From: Porphyra umbilicalis
Taxonomy: Eukaryota; Rhodophyta; Bangiophyceae; Bangiales; Bangiaceae
Assembly (NCBI GenBank): GCA_002049455.2
Contig: KV918935.1
Location: 94,016 to 158,015 of the forward strand
DNA length: 64,000 nucleotides
Direction: 5' to 3'
A program made the translations under genes and the position numbers. Positions 20,666 to 30,139 of the stretch are shown here, in pieces; the stretch's first letter is position 1, and each line of letters opens with the position of its first letter. The notes beneath the pieces are model-generated. The model saw only the letters and a list, made by a program, of their open reading frames with translations. It was not told where the DNA came from and ran no database searches.

Positions 20666-23361
20666 TCGTTCTCGTTCGGGAGTACCAAGGGTTTCCCCGC
20701 TGGTTTAATCGCGTTGTCCTGGACGAACTGCTGAACACCCTGGGGGGCCGCTTGCAAGTCTAGCACAGTTGGCTTCTTCCCCTTCCACGCCGGGAGCGAG
20801 TTGCGACTCATGTACTTCAGGACGCAGTCCAGGTACTCCGTCAAGTAGGAAGTCATGACTTTCAGGTCTCTTCGGAACTCTGCTGGGTCGCATTCCTCGT
20901 AGGATCGCGCATCACCACACCACCACTTCCCATCAGCAAGCTTCAGAGCGCTAAGAACCAGCAGCTTCTCGAAAGGAATCAGCATACCAATCTTTCCACG
21001 CCAGTGGGCCGCGTGTTCAATCGCGTGCACAAGCCAGCCAGTGCACGCAATGTTCACTGCAGATGCTACGTTGGTCCCTGCGTTGAAGCGGCTGTGCGGA
21101 ACACCATAGCCTGTGACGACGAAGTCCCCTGCTTTCATTTCATGGAAGCCGACGCGAATGCCGTGGGCGAGGAAAAACGACGCCGGCCACAAGACGACCT
21201 TTTCAGCGAGAAGCTTCCACACATCTCCTCCTGCTGCCGCCAGCACGACAGGGTCCATGCATTCACTCATGACGCGTACCATCTTGGGGACTTCAGATCT
21301 CGGAACGAAAATCCAGAACTTACTCGCTCCAGACTGCAGGTAGGAGACCGACTGAAGGAGATGGTCTTCAACATGCCAGCTAAATTTCGAGCCGACGCTT
21401 CCCATGTAGAGCAGACTAGTGTTGATACCCTCGTATGTGGCACATGCGCCTAACATGCTGTGGTGGTTCAGCGTACGAGGGTTGTGGAGTCGTTCACTAG
21501 ACAGCAATGGCTCTGGTTCAGCTGCACAGGCACTGTCACCCAGGCTCCTGCCACACCCATCCTCATTGGCTGGAGTCATGTCCGATACGTAGTACACGTC
21601 TATTGGATTAGGCTTTGCGGGACCCAGGGCTCTTGTCTCGTGGCCGCTTGATGTCACACCTCTCACCCAGGTGACCCTCAGATCATTCACGTTCTGAAGG
21701 AACTGCGGTACACCGAAGCCCTTGTATCGGGCGCGACGAGCGGTTGTGCTCTCGCGCATCCTTCTTTTGATAACAGCAGTCGATAGCATCATCTCCCGTT
21801 CAGGCGGCACCTGTGCTTGGCGCCCGTCGCGCTTGATAGCAGGGTCTGGCTCTGCACTGCCAGCGAAGGACTCGCTGACAATAGTTGGGTATTGCGGGAA
21901 AGTCTGAACCCGCACCCGGACCTTCACCCCAACCTTTCGCCGGGGCGCTAGAGATGGCACAACTCGAATATCAGGTGTTACTATTCGGAACACGTGTGCA
22001 CCAAATGTACGGATCGACGCTGCCTGCAATCGAATCAAACCATGCAGTCCGAGTTCCTGTACGGTACTGAAGCAGGTTATAGGAATTGGGTGAAAGCCTA
22101 GGGCCATTGGCGCGGCAGCCCGCGTCTCCACGACAGGGTCCCCGTGTTGCAAGCGTCGCGGTTCCTGACGAGCGCCATCCGCTTGTGGAGCGGCTGTGCT
22201 ATCACCAGCGGGTAGCTGGTCAGAGAGTGCGTCTTTCAAGCACCCTCGACCATCCCCGCTCGGGCGTCGCTTTGAGCGCTGCACGCTACGGCCTTTGTGT
22301 CCTGCGGTGGTGCCCATGCTTCGATTTCCAGCACGGGTGTCAGGGAGCGCTTCGGCCGCGACTGTAGCAGCGCAATCATTGAGATCAACGACTTGGCGAA
22401 TGCCGTGCCCCACTTCGGCACGAACGAAACCCCTGCCATCAGAGTGAAGCTGACCCCCTCGCACGCCAACATGTTGCACAACTCGGGCACCATCGTCACC
22501 GCAGCTGTCCTCACTTGCGCGAACGTCTGCATCTCGAGGACTTCCACCAGACAGACAAAGGGCGCGGCCCCCGTGATCATCTTGTGCACCACGCCCACCG
22601 CCTGTACCACAACGCGCATCCCATGTACCTCCACCTCGACCGGCACGGCCACCATCTCGGCCATCGTCAGACCGACCACCACCACGGCGTGCTTGATCAT
22701 CATCAGCTCCACTCTGCCCACCGCCAACACTGCCACGACCAAGCAGGTCTTCGTCTTTAGCACTTTGACCGCCGCGTGCACCACGACGCTTACCACCTGC
22801 ATCTCCACCATGACCGACACGACCACCATCGCGGCCAGCATCAGACCGACCACGACCACCGCCTGCATGTTCATCTTGACCTTCGCTCTGCCCACCGCCA
22901 AAGCGGCCACCACCGCGTGGATGTTCACGTCCACCGACTTGCCCGCCGTCACCGACAAGACCAAGGCCGGATGCCCCTGCATCTTGGCCGTCATGTCCAC
23001 CAGACGGACGATTACCTCGCGGAACGCCATGGTCTTTCGCAACTTGGGCACCATCGTCACCGCAGCTGTCCTCACTTGCGCCAAAGTCTGCATCTCGACG
23101 ACCACCATCAGACCGACGAAGGGCGCGGCCCCCGTGATCATCTTGTGCACCACGCCCACCGCCTGTACCACGACGCGCATCACATGTTACTCCATCTTCA
23201 CCTACACGGCCACCATCACGGCCAACGTGAGAGCGACCACGACCACGACGTGCTTTTCCATCACCAGCGCCACTCTTTCCATCGTCAACACGGCCACCAC
23301 CAGGCCGGTCTTCGTCTTCGCCATCTTGACCGCCGCGCGCATCACGACTCCCGCCACCCAC
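20452..23361 (-). CDS. JmjC-domain dioxygenase (histone-demethylase-like)
   Basis: The JmjC core is at about 21030-21500 on the minus strand. The double-stranded beta-helix carries the Fe(II) ligands H (21373-21375) and E (21367-21369) in WHVED and the distal H (21094-21096) in VPHSRFN. It is flanked by LLYMGS upstream and SYLQSGASKFWIFVP and NIACTGW downstream. This spacing is that of 2-oxoglutarate/Fe(II) JmjC enzymes, which mostly remove methyl groups from histone lysines. The N-terminal half is a Gly/Arg/Asp-rich array from the 174-bp minisatellite. The frame continues upstream in phase with the 23539-26295 ORF, separated only by TGA codons at 23500-23502 and 23539-23541. Whether one protein or two was ancestral is unresolved. 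It is convergent with the Tnp2-like transposase. Confidence 0.8.
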   Translation of the reverse strand: MGGGSRDARGGQDGEDEDRPGGGRVDDGKSGAGDGKARRGRGRSHVGRDGGRVGEDGVTCDARRGTGGGRGAQDDHGGRALRRSDGGRRDADFGASEDSCGDDGAQVAKDHGVPRGNRPSGGHDGQDAGASGLGLVGDGGQVGGREHPRGGGRFGGGQSEGQDEHAGGGRGRSDAGRDGGRVGHGGDAGGKRRGARGGQSAKDEDLLGRGSVGGGQSGADDDQARRGGGRSDDGRDGGRAGRGGGTWDARCGTGGGRGAQDDHGGRALCLSGGSPRDADVRASEDSCGDDGARVVQHVGVRGGQLHSDGRGFVRAEVGHGIRQVVDLNDCAATVAAEALPDTRAGNRSMGTTAGHKGRSVQRSKRRPSGDGRGCLKDALSDQLPAGDSTAAPQADGARQEPRRLQHGDPVVETRAAAPMALGFHPIPITCFSTVQELGLHGLIRLQAASIRTFGAHVFRIVTPDIRVVPSLAPRRKVGVKVRVRVQTFPQYPTIVSESFAGSAEPDPAIKRDGRQAQVPPEREMMLSTAVIKRRMRESTTARRARYKGFGVPQFLQNVNDLRVTWVRGVTSSGHETRALGPAKPNPIDVYYVSDMTPANEDGCGRSLGDSACAAEPEPLLSSERLHNPRTLNHHSMLGACATYEGINTSLLYMGSVGSKFSWHVEDHLLQSVSYLQSGASKFWIFVPRSEVPKMVRVMSECMDPVVLAAAGGDVWKLLAEKVVLWPASFFLAHGIRVGFHEMKAGDFVVTGYGVPHSRFNAGTNVASAVNIACTGWLVHAIEHAAHWRGKIGMLIPFEKLLVLSALKLADGKWWCGDARSYEECDPAEFRRDLKVMTSYLTEYLDCVLKYMSRNSLPAWKGKKPTVLDLQAAPQGVQQFVQDNAIKPAGKPLVLPNENEGAATDYSVDGAACPHRGMVVWLSVVYVRPALSSWEMEQDLERLSVAGDARQPCTTTCTTSPSRPTGSSRS

Positions 23362-24200
23362 ACTTCCACCTTGACCGCCGCGGCCGCCATCGCGGCCAAC
23401 ACCAGACCGACTACGACGACCGCGTGCGTGTTCTTCTTGACCGCCACTCTGAACACCGTCAACACTGCCACCACCAGGCGGGTCTCCGTCTCGAGGACCT
23501 CAACCGCCACCTCCACCTTGAACGGTACGGCCGCCATTTCAACGAACATAATACCGACCACGACCACGACGTGCTTGTCCATCACCAGCGCCACTCTGTC
23601 CATCGTCAACACGGCCACCACCAGGCCGGTCTTCGTCTTGGCCATCTTGACCGCCGCGTGCACCACGACGCCCGCCACCCACACTTCCACCTTGACCGCC
23701 ACGGCCGCCAACGCGGCCAACACAAGACCTACCGCGACCACCACGTGCTTGCTCATCTTGACCTCCACTCTGACCACCGCCAACACTGCCACCACCAGGC
23801 GGGTCTTCGTCTTGAGGACCTCGACCGCCGCGTGAACCACGACGCCCGCCACCTGCATCTCCAGCTTGACCGACACGGCCACGATCGTGGCCAACATCAG
23901 ACCTACGGCGACCACCGGATGCGTGTCCATGTTGACCGCCACCCTGCCCACCGCCGACACTTCCACCACCACAAGTGTCTTGTTGTTGAATTGCTTGAAC
24001 ACCGCCTGCACCACGACGCCCACCACCTGCACCACCCCCTGGACCGACACGGCCACCATCGCAGCCAGCGTAAGACCGACCTCGATCACCGCGTCCTTGT
24101 TGGTCATGACCGCCACTCTGCTCATCGCCAATACAGCCACTACCAGGCGCGTCTTCGTCTTGCGCATTTTGACCGCCGCGTTCACCATGACGCCCACCAC
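22487..24200. repeat. 174-bp coding minisatellite with a 561-bp higher-order repeat
   Basis: The anchor GCCACCACCAGG-like word recurs at 22732, 22906, 23293, 23467, 23614, 23788, 23962 and 24136. Spacing is 174 bp (58 codons), with one unit shortened to 147 bp (27 bp, nine codons, lost). A larger unit beginning GCACCATCGTCACCGCAGCT repeats at 22487 and 23048, 561 bp apart. All steps are multiples of three, so the minus-strand Gly/Arg/Asp frame is kept, which suggests it was translated while the array evolved. Confidence 0.88.
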
Positions 24201-26295
24201 CTGTGCCGTATGTGCGGCTGCTAGCGGCTCCAGCGGCACTGCCGCCACTCGAACGGCTACGGGCACATCTGCCAGAGCTGTCGGATCGTCTGCTTGTCTT
24301 TGCGGCACGCGCCTCTCCTGGTCCTTGGTCGTCGTCGTCTTCGCTGTCACCGCGGTCGTTCATTTGCTGGTCGCTGCAAGTGTTCCAACCACCGTCGGCA
24401 CTGCTGCCTGCATCCGCACCAAATCCGCTCATAAACGCTTCTGCTTCCTGCTCTTCCTTGCGCTCTTCATGTGAGGGGTGGTGCGCCACGAGTAGGCGCC
24501 GCAATAGGTGGCGAAACTCGTCCGGGAAGTGCGCTATCCGCCAGTCCGAGGAGTTGGCGTCCAGCAGCGCCCTTTGGGTGGCGTCATCGGGCGCCCCAAT
24601 CAGAGCAGCTACGAAAGCTAGAAGGTTGTCGGCAGTCTCGTGCGTAAAGCTCCGCCTGGGTGCCACGACACTGACTGGAAGCATCATCTTCAAGTTATTC
24701 TCGATGTGACCCAGCTCGTTCTTCTTGATAGAGTACGTGTCCGCTACTGTAGAGGCAAGCATCTTGAACAGGCCGTTCAGCACGCGGTCGTTCCAGCCGC
24801 CGTCGCCCGTACCGACACCCGATGTGTCAATGACGATCACGTTTCCCTCGGACGACGCCGGCACACCCGGGGAGTCTGTCTCACACCTCATGTACTTGAC
24901 CAACAGCGGTAACACTTTGTGGAGGTCCCGAACGACCCCACCATAACACACACGGCCAGTGCGCACGGGCATCACGGACACACCACCACTTAGTACCATG
25001 CCGTCCTTGATTGCCTTGCCTTCGAGGCGTACTTCCCACGACAGACCGGCCGCCGCTCCAACGAGGGCGTCCGCTGTCATTGAAGAGAGCAGCCGCAAGC
25101 CTCCATGAGACCGGGAGGTGACCGACCGCGAGAGGAACCAGAAAAAGACTCCGTCCACAATCCTCAGCGTCAAAGCGCTCCTGCCCCTGATCGACTGCGC
25201 GTCACCATGCGACAGCTCCACCCGGCGCTCGGCATTGCGGGGAATGAGCCAAGGCAGCTCACTATACCCCGTTTTGGGGTTCTCGTGCGCGCCAGAGTCG
25301 GAATCTCTGGCTGCAGCACCCTCCGGGTCGACCGCGAGCCGTATCCGGGGGTAGGTTGCGCCGCGTTGCCGCTTTGACGGCGGGCCCGGAGACGGTGACC
25401 GCGGAACGCCTCGTAGGTGGAGGCGGGGACGGCAAGATGGTGGCAGAGCGGGTCGCTCAGATGGCGTGTCCACCAGCCGAGACGACGGACGGTGCGCCTG
25501 GCGGCACGCTCCGTCGCACGCGTGCGACGAGAGGCCTTGGCGCAGAAATCGGGCCGCCTGCGCGACAGTGCCACCTCCTTGCAGAATGTTTACAGCTCCC
25601 AACATCGTCGAATCGAGGCCCGCCACGTGTCCACATCCCGATGAGCAGCCCCGCATAATCTCAAGGCGCTTAGTGTCAGGCACGAAGCCCGGGCCAGCGA
25701 ATTCGAGCGCAGCTAGCGCCATATTCAGCAGCCCAGATGACAGCCCGCCAACGGAGCCAATAAGCGTGCCGCGAGCCCCTTGGATGACGGACACAAACGC
25801 AGAGTGAACCGCCTGTGCAACGAGGCCCGACCCAATAGCCTGCTGAGTCTGTGCCGACGCCGGTGCCGACAGCAGTTGCCCAGGTTGCCTAGTGGGCCGC
25901 ACACGCTCCGTCTGCCCGCCAGACGCCGCGACGGCTGCCATCTGCCCGCCAGACGCCGCGACGGCAGCAAGGGGGCGTGGAAGATAGTTCGGGCCTGACC
26001 AGCCGCCGTCCGAGCCGCGCCGCAATGAATCAAACACGCGGGGCCCATCGTCGCCCTGCCGATGCGCTTGCAGGGCTCCATCCAGCCGTGAGCTTTGCAA
26101 GGCGTCGGCCGCCGCTGCAGCGGCTTGAGCGATCCGCAGCGCCTCAGCCGCCAGTCGTGCCGCGTTAGCTTGGGCCCCACCGAAACGGCGCCGCTGACCG
26201 CGCGCATAGTTGACACCGCGCCCCGAAACCTCGTCAGATACGCTCATTGGGACGTCGTCGCCGTTGGGACTCGGCGGACTACCGTGTTTTGACAT
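23539..26295 (-). CDS. hypothetical transposon-associated protein, in frame with JmjC ORF
   Basis: From ATG at 26295 the frame is open for 918 codons. Residues 1-330 are Ala/Arg/Ser-rich with short Ala-Gln stretches. Residues about 370-610 look folded (for example LRIVDGVFFWFLSR, VIVIDTSGVGTGDGGWNDRVLNGLFKML and HIENNLKMMLPVSVV). An acidic linker (RGDSEDDDDQGPGE) and the Gly/Arg-rich minisatellite follow. I recognise no family. The next ORF (JmjC) is in the same phase, with only two TGA codons between, so an ancestral protein of about 1,950 residues is possible; a spliced gene or two adjacent genes are alternatives. It is divergent from the gene at 27859 and sits below the 197-bp hairpin repeats. 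Confidence 0.6.
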   Translation of the reverse strand: MSKHGSPPSPNGDDVPMSVSDEVSGRGVNYARGQRRRFGGAQANAARLAAEALRIAQAAAAAADALQSSRLDGALQAHRQGDDGPRVFDSLRRGSDGGWSGPNYLPRPLAAVAASGGQMAAVAASGGQTERVRPTRQPGQLLSAPASAQTQQAIGSGLVAQAVHSAFVSVIQGARGTLIGSVGGLSSGLLNMALAALEFAGPGFVPDTKRLEIMRGCSSGCGHVAGLDSTMLGAVNILQGGGTVAQAARFLRQGLSSHACDGACRQAHRPSSRLVDTPSERPALPPSCRPRLHLRGVPRSPSPGPPSKRQRGATYPRIRLAVDPEGAAARDSDSGAHENPKTGYSELPWLIPRNAERRVELSHGDAQSIRGRSALTLRIVDGVFFWFLSRSVTSRSHGGLRLLSSMTADALVGAAAGLSWEVRLEGKAIKDGMVLSGGVSVMPVRTGRVCYGGVVRDLHKVLPLLVKYMRCETDSPGVPASSEGNVIVIDTSGVGTGDGGWNDRVLNGLFKMLASTVADTYSIKKNELGHIENNLKMMLPVSVVAPRRSFTHETADNLLAFVAALIGAPDDATQRALLDANSSDWRIAHFPDEFRHLLRRLLVAHHPSHEERKEEQEAEAFMSGFGADAGSSADGGWNTCSDQQMNDRGDSEDDDDQGPGEARAAKTSRRSDSSGRCARSRSSGGSAAGAASSRTYGTGGGRHGERGGQNAQDEDAPGSGCIGDEQSGGHDQQGRGDRGRSYAGCDGGRVGPGGGAGGGRRGAGGVQAIQQQDTCGGGSVGGGQGGGQHGHASGGRRRSDVGHDRGRVGQAGDAGGGRRGSRGGRGPQDEDPPGGGSVGGGQSGGQDEQARGGRGRSCVGRVGGRGGQGGSVGGGRRGARGGQDGQDEDRPGGGRVDDGQSGAGDGQARRGRGRYYVR

Positions 26296-26420
26296 ACCGG
26301 GAGCGGCCTCACCGTCTCCGCAAGCGGTTTCATCACGCGGCGGGATCTTTTCTTGCAGGGCTGTGGCCGTAATATTTCAACGTCGATCGAGCAGACAGTT
26401 CGAAGGGGTGGGCCGCCACA

Positions 26421-26847
26421 CAGCCGGCCTCCCCGAAGGTGGCCGACTCAGATTTGCACCGTGGCCGCCTGTCCAGAGGCGGCCCAAACAGTGTCCTGGG
26501 GCCGCCTCACCAAAGAGGCGGCCCTCTCGCGCCGCCGGCGGGCGCCCTCACAAAAGAGGCGCCCACGCAGACGGCGTGGATACGCGGCCCTGCCCAGAAG
26601 AGGGGCCGGCCGCGATCCAGCCGGCCTCCCCGAAGGTGGCCGACACAGGTTTGCACCGGGGCCGCCTGTCCAGAGGCGGCCCAAACAGTTTCCTGGGGCC
26701 GCCCAACCAAAGAGGCGGCCCTCTTGCACCACCGGCGGGCGCTTTCACAAAAGGGGCGCCCACGCCGACGGCGTGGATACGCGGCCCTGCCCAGCAGAGG
26801 AGCGCGCCGCGATCCAGGCGGCCTCCCCGAAGGTGGCCGACTTATGA
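26421..26847. repeat. 197-bp hairpin-rich tandem repeat, 2.2 copies
   Basis: Unit starts at 26421, 26618 and 26815 (partial), each with GGCCTCCCCGAAGGTGGCCGAC. Every full unit contains several short perfect inverted repeats with small loops, such as GGCCGCCT..AGGCGGCC and GGGCGCCC..GGGGCGCCC. It lies upstream of the 26295 start, where transposon subterminal repeats or a promoter would be expected. Confidence 0.85.
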
Positions 26848-27858
26848 TATAGGTCCGTACCGCACTGGGGGTAAGTGAATATCACGCGTTGGAAGGCAAG
26901 GTGGCTGTCACAAGTGTCAGCCTCTCTATGTGAACGTGGTGGTGGGGGGGCAAGCGGATGTGGATCGGGGTGCGTCAAACGGAAAAGAATGACAAACCAG
27001 CGCGTGGGAGCGTGGGGGGTGGAGAAAGGAGTGGTGAAGATGAAGAGGGGCGGGCGACGTCGACGACACGAGGGCATGCATCGGGCGCCGCGCGCGCACA
27101 GCTCGATGAGCACCTCGTCCAAACCTATCCCCTGCTGCCCGCACGCACAGAGAACTGGCGCGGTCCTCCACACCCGTGTGCCACTGGCGCCCCCTCCCTG
27201 CAACGCTCCCCAGCGGCGACCCCTCAAGTGTGTGGCGCCGCGAGGTTCGGCCAAGGCGTGGAGGGCGGCGGCCACCAAATGGAGCTCACTCGTCCGCCAC
27301 CATCAAGCAACCGGATTGCGCGATATCTCCGAATGGAATTAATAATCAGCAACTTGCCATTCTCGTGAGGAACTACCTCAGGTACTTCGAGTACACATAC
27401 CGCCCAGGCGCGAGAAGTGGGGGTCAGTGTCTGGTAACCTCTGGTGCTGTCGTCAGCAGTCTGACCGTAACTCTAGGCGCGGCATCAATCTGCAGGACTG
27501 TGCCGCACTCTGCATGCACCATTGGTCTCTAATAATCGTACTTTTTCCAGGGCGACAGTATGTGGCTGGGCTTTTGAGCAAGCGGTGGTCTCACATGAGA
27601 TCCGTCGTCTCCCGGATACGTATGAGGTGCGTGCGGGCGGAGATTGCCCGGCACACAAGCTGATAGAGCGCGGCGTTCGGCGCAGCGCACCGCGCAGTGC
27701 ATGCTCTAGGGACTGACGTATGAACTGACGTATGCGCGAGACGTGGACATGTTGTTACGCTCGGCTCTAAAGAACGATCGGCCTGGGTCAGTCTGTCACC
27801 TGCGTCTGATTTGGACTGATGACAGATCGCAGTCATCCCCTTGGGTGCGGGCGCTGCG
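26848..27858. other. divergent upstream region
   Basis: No supported gene. It separates the minus-strand 26295 ORF from the plus-strand gene at 27859 and may hold their promoters. Confidence 0.4.
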
Positions 27859-28934
27859 ATGGCTGAAAGTGACGCTGAAGACCACAACGGCGCCCCGCAG
27901 GGCTCACCGGGTCCGAACTCGCCTGCCGTCGACGCCGCCCTTTTCTTGAGTGTGTGGAACGCTCACGGGGTACGTGCTACCGTGGTGTTGAAAACGAGCG
28001 TGGTGCTCGTGTGTACGTTGCTCTGGTGCCGCTTTATTCTACCTCTTGTAGATCTACGCCCACACACGACCCAACATCAATGCTCGACGATGGCCGCTTG
28101 TGCGCATCTCCGTACGTCCGCCTCGCCCCGTGTACGCTTGTTTTTACCAATGGATATCACCTCCGGCAGGATGAAGTGAGCAGCCTGTTTATCAGGTATG
28201 GCCAAGCCATGCTCAAGAAGATACGCAATGGGTCCGTGAACCCTGGTACGAATGGCAGCGCAGCGGACTCGCCTGAACATGACTGCCTGTCATGGCTCGC
28301 GCCCACTGGGCAGCTGGAAGGCCCCAATCGAGACTGCACTCGCCCCCTCCGTGCTGTTGTGAACAAGGCGAATGAGAAATGTGTCGGAAAGATTGATTAC
28401 GGTGCGAGTGGATGGTCCCAGAAACGGCGTGAAGTGAGAGCTGCGTTAAGGAAGGGCCTACGTAATCGATGCAATCGACGACGCGCCTCAGCAAGACTGT
28501 TGGCCTATCGTATCCTGGGGGTTTACTTGGACGCTGATGTCAAAGAGGCCACATTGGAACGTGTTGTTCTGGCCGGCAGTGTGAATGACACTGCTCAAGC
28601 AGCGGTGCCGGCGGCCCTCGGTAGCGCAAGCAGCATTGGGTACCGCCTGAAACTGCAGGACGGTGACCAGGAAATGGAGCGACCTCTGGACTTGAATGGA
28701 GCAGCCGCGTCCATCGTAGGAGAGCTCCTGTTGTTGGACCCGAGCGAGGTGTGGACCTCGGTTCGTGAAGGCGCCGCGGCTTGCTTGAAGAAGTATGTGG
28801 ATGACGCGGAGTATCCCAAGTTCTTACGCCCGGAGAGCGCTGAGGCACGCAAGAGCGTCGTTCGCTGCATGCGCGACGATCTCAAAGACCGGAAGGCCGG
28901 TGACATCAATCTATCTGATGAGGACTCAGACTGA
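27859..28934 (+). CDS. hypothetical protein, probably spliced or frame-broken near its start
   Basis: ATG at 27859 opens a frame reading MAESDAEDHNGAPQGSPG, an acidic start with a plausible context. After about 37 codons the better coding frame is the one open 27954-28934 (C-terminal 270 residues, TNGYHLRQDEVSSLFIRYGQ to AGDINLSDEDSD), in another phase. A GTACGT donor at 27970 and a pyrimidine-rich acceptor ending at 28051 are visible but do not restore the phase exactly, so the junction is unresolved. The body is helical and basic (SQKRREVRAALRKGLRNRCNRRRAS) and ends in an acidic tail, suggesting a nuclear DNA- or RNA-binding role. No family recognised. It may be a third gene of the Tnp2/JmjC element. 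Confidence 0.55.
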
Positions 28935-30139
28935 TGGTTGGTTACGATGCCACACGCTGCGTGGGGCCCACGGTATAATGTTCCATGAGGGTGTTCTTGC
29001 CACGTGAACGGAGATACAACCGTCCCGCTGGTCCGCTTTGACGAGGGTACAGAGAGAACTGTCTGGAGAGCCCTGTACCACATGCCCCTCGGTGGGCAAG
29101 TTGAGCACGCACCCGTTGTTGTTCTCTATTTTTATCAATAGTACTCTTTATTGTTTCTCTGTGTCATATAATTTTTGTTTCTGCTGGCAATCCCGACAAA
29201 AATGGCAGGAGGTGATCGTGCCATACATTGTATGGGAGGATCCTGTAGCTTTGCGTGAAGATCTCTCTGGGAGGTTTGCTGCTCGTAATTCTGAGCGTCT
29301 TTCTCTGGGACCGTGCTCTGAAAAATAGCGAGGAACATCTCCGTAAAAGACCGGGAGACAGTGTTGCGCAATAGGCAGAGGAACGCTCGCGTGAGCATCT
29401 TGCATGTGCAGCTGTAGCGGAAGAACACAAGATTGTGTATGGGCTTGACCTGCACAAAATGCGACGTCCTCTTTGGAAAACTATCCTCCGGATGCGCATG
29501 CGAGCTTCTTCTGGCATCGTGCCCCGTGCAGCTCCCAAAGAAGGATTGAGTCAGGACGCTGGTATCTTTTGCTACAATCTCCCTTGAAATGTTTCCTGGA
29601 GCAACGCTGCCGTAGTCTTGTACACGAGTTGACGCCAGTCCGTGCACCTTTTCGGAGGTGCAGTCCTGCAAATAAACTGGTGGATGTGTCAGGACTCTAT
29701 CTCACCGACTATCGTGGGGACCGTTCCGGGACAGTTTCTAGGATAATCCTGGAAGAAGGATCAGGATGATCCAAGAGTCTGACCAGGAGAATTTCAGGTC
29801 CTGTCTCCGGAACTTTCTTTCCGGGGCGAGAAAGAAAAACATCAAAGATATGTCAAAACCTTTCTCCAAGATTTTCCTGCGAACAGTCCCCCATCCAGTT
29901 CAAAAGATGCTTCCTTATTTATATTGGAATATTTTTCACGAGAAAGAATCTGGAACTTCATGTCAACACACGGTGCTCCGCTCCATCATCTATGCTGAGT
30001 TCACATGAGCGTTTTCTCACGTTGAGACAATCCGTACTGATGTGGGCGTTTTGGGATATCTCCTTGGTCTGGTGCGGTGCGGCTTGGCCGACCCATGTTT
30101 TTTGTCTGCGCATGCATTGCAAGTGTATCGTTAGCGGGT
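28935..30139. other. unannotated spacer
   Basis: A/T-richer than the surroundings, with a GATCATCCT/GGATAATCC-type word cluster near 29700-29780. Open frames on the minus strand (29135-29671) show no domain and are not called. Confidence 0.4.

Noticed and set aside
22297-24474. Long plus-strand Thr-rich and His-rich frames (about 500 codons each) over the minisatellite
   Set aside because: They are antisense readings of the 174-bp repeat. Only the minus-strand Gly/Arg frame links to the JmjC domain and to the upstream ORF in phase.
29135-29671. A 178-codon minus-strand frame
   Set aside because: No recognisable domain, unremarkable composition and competing frames in the same span.
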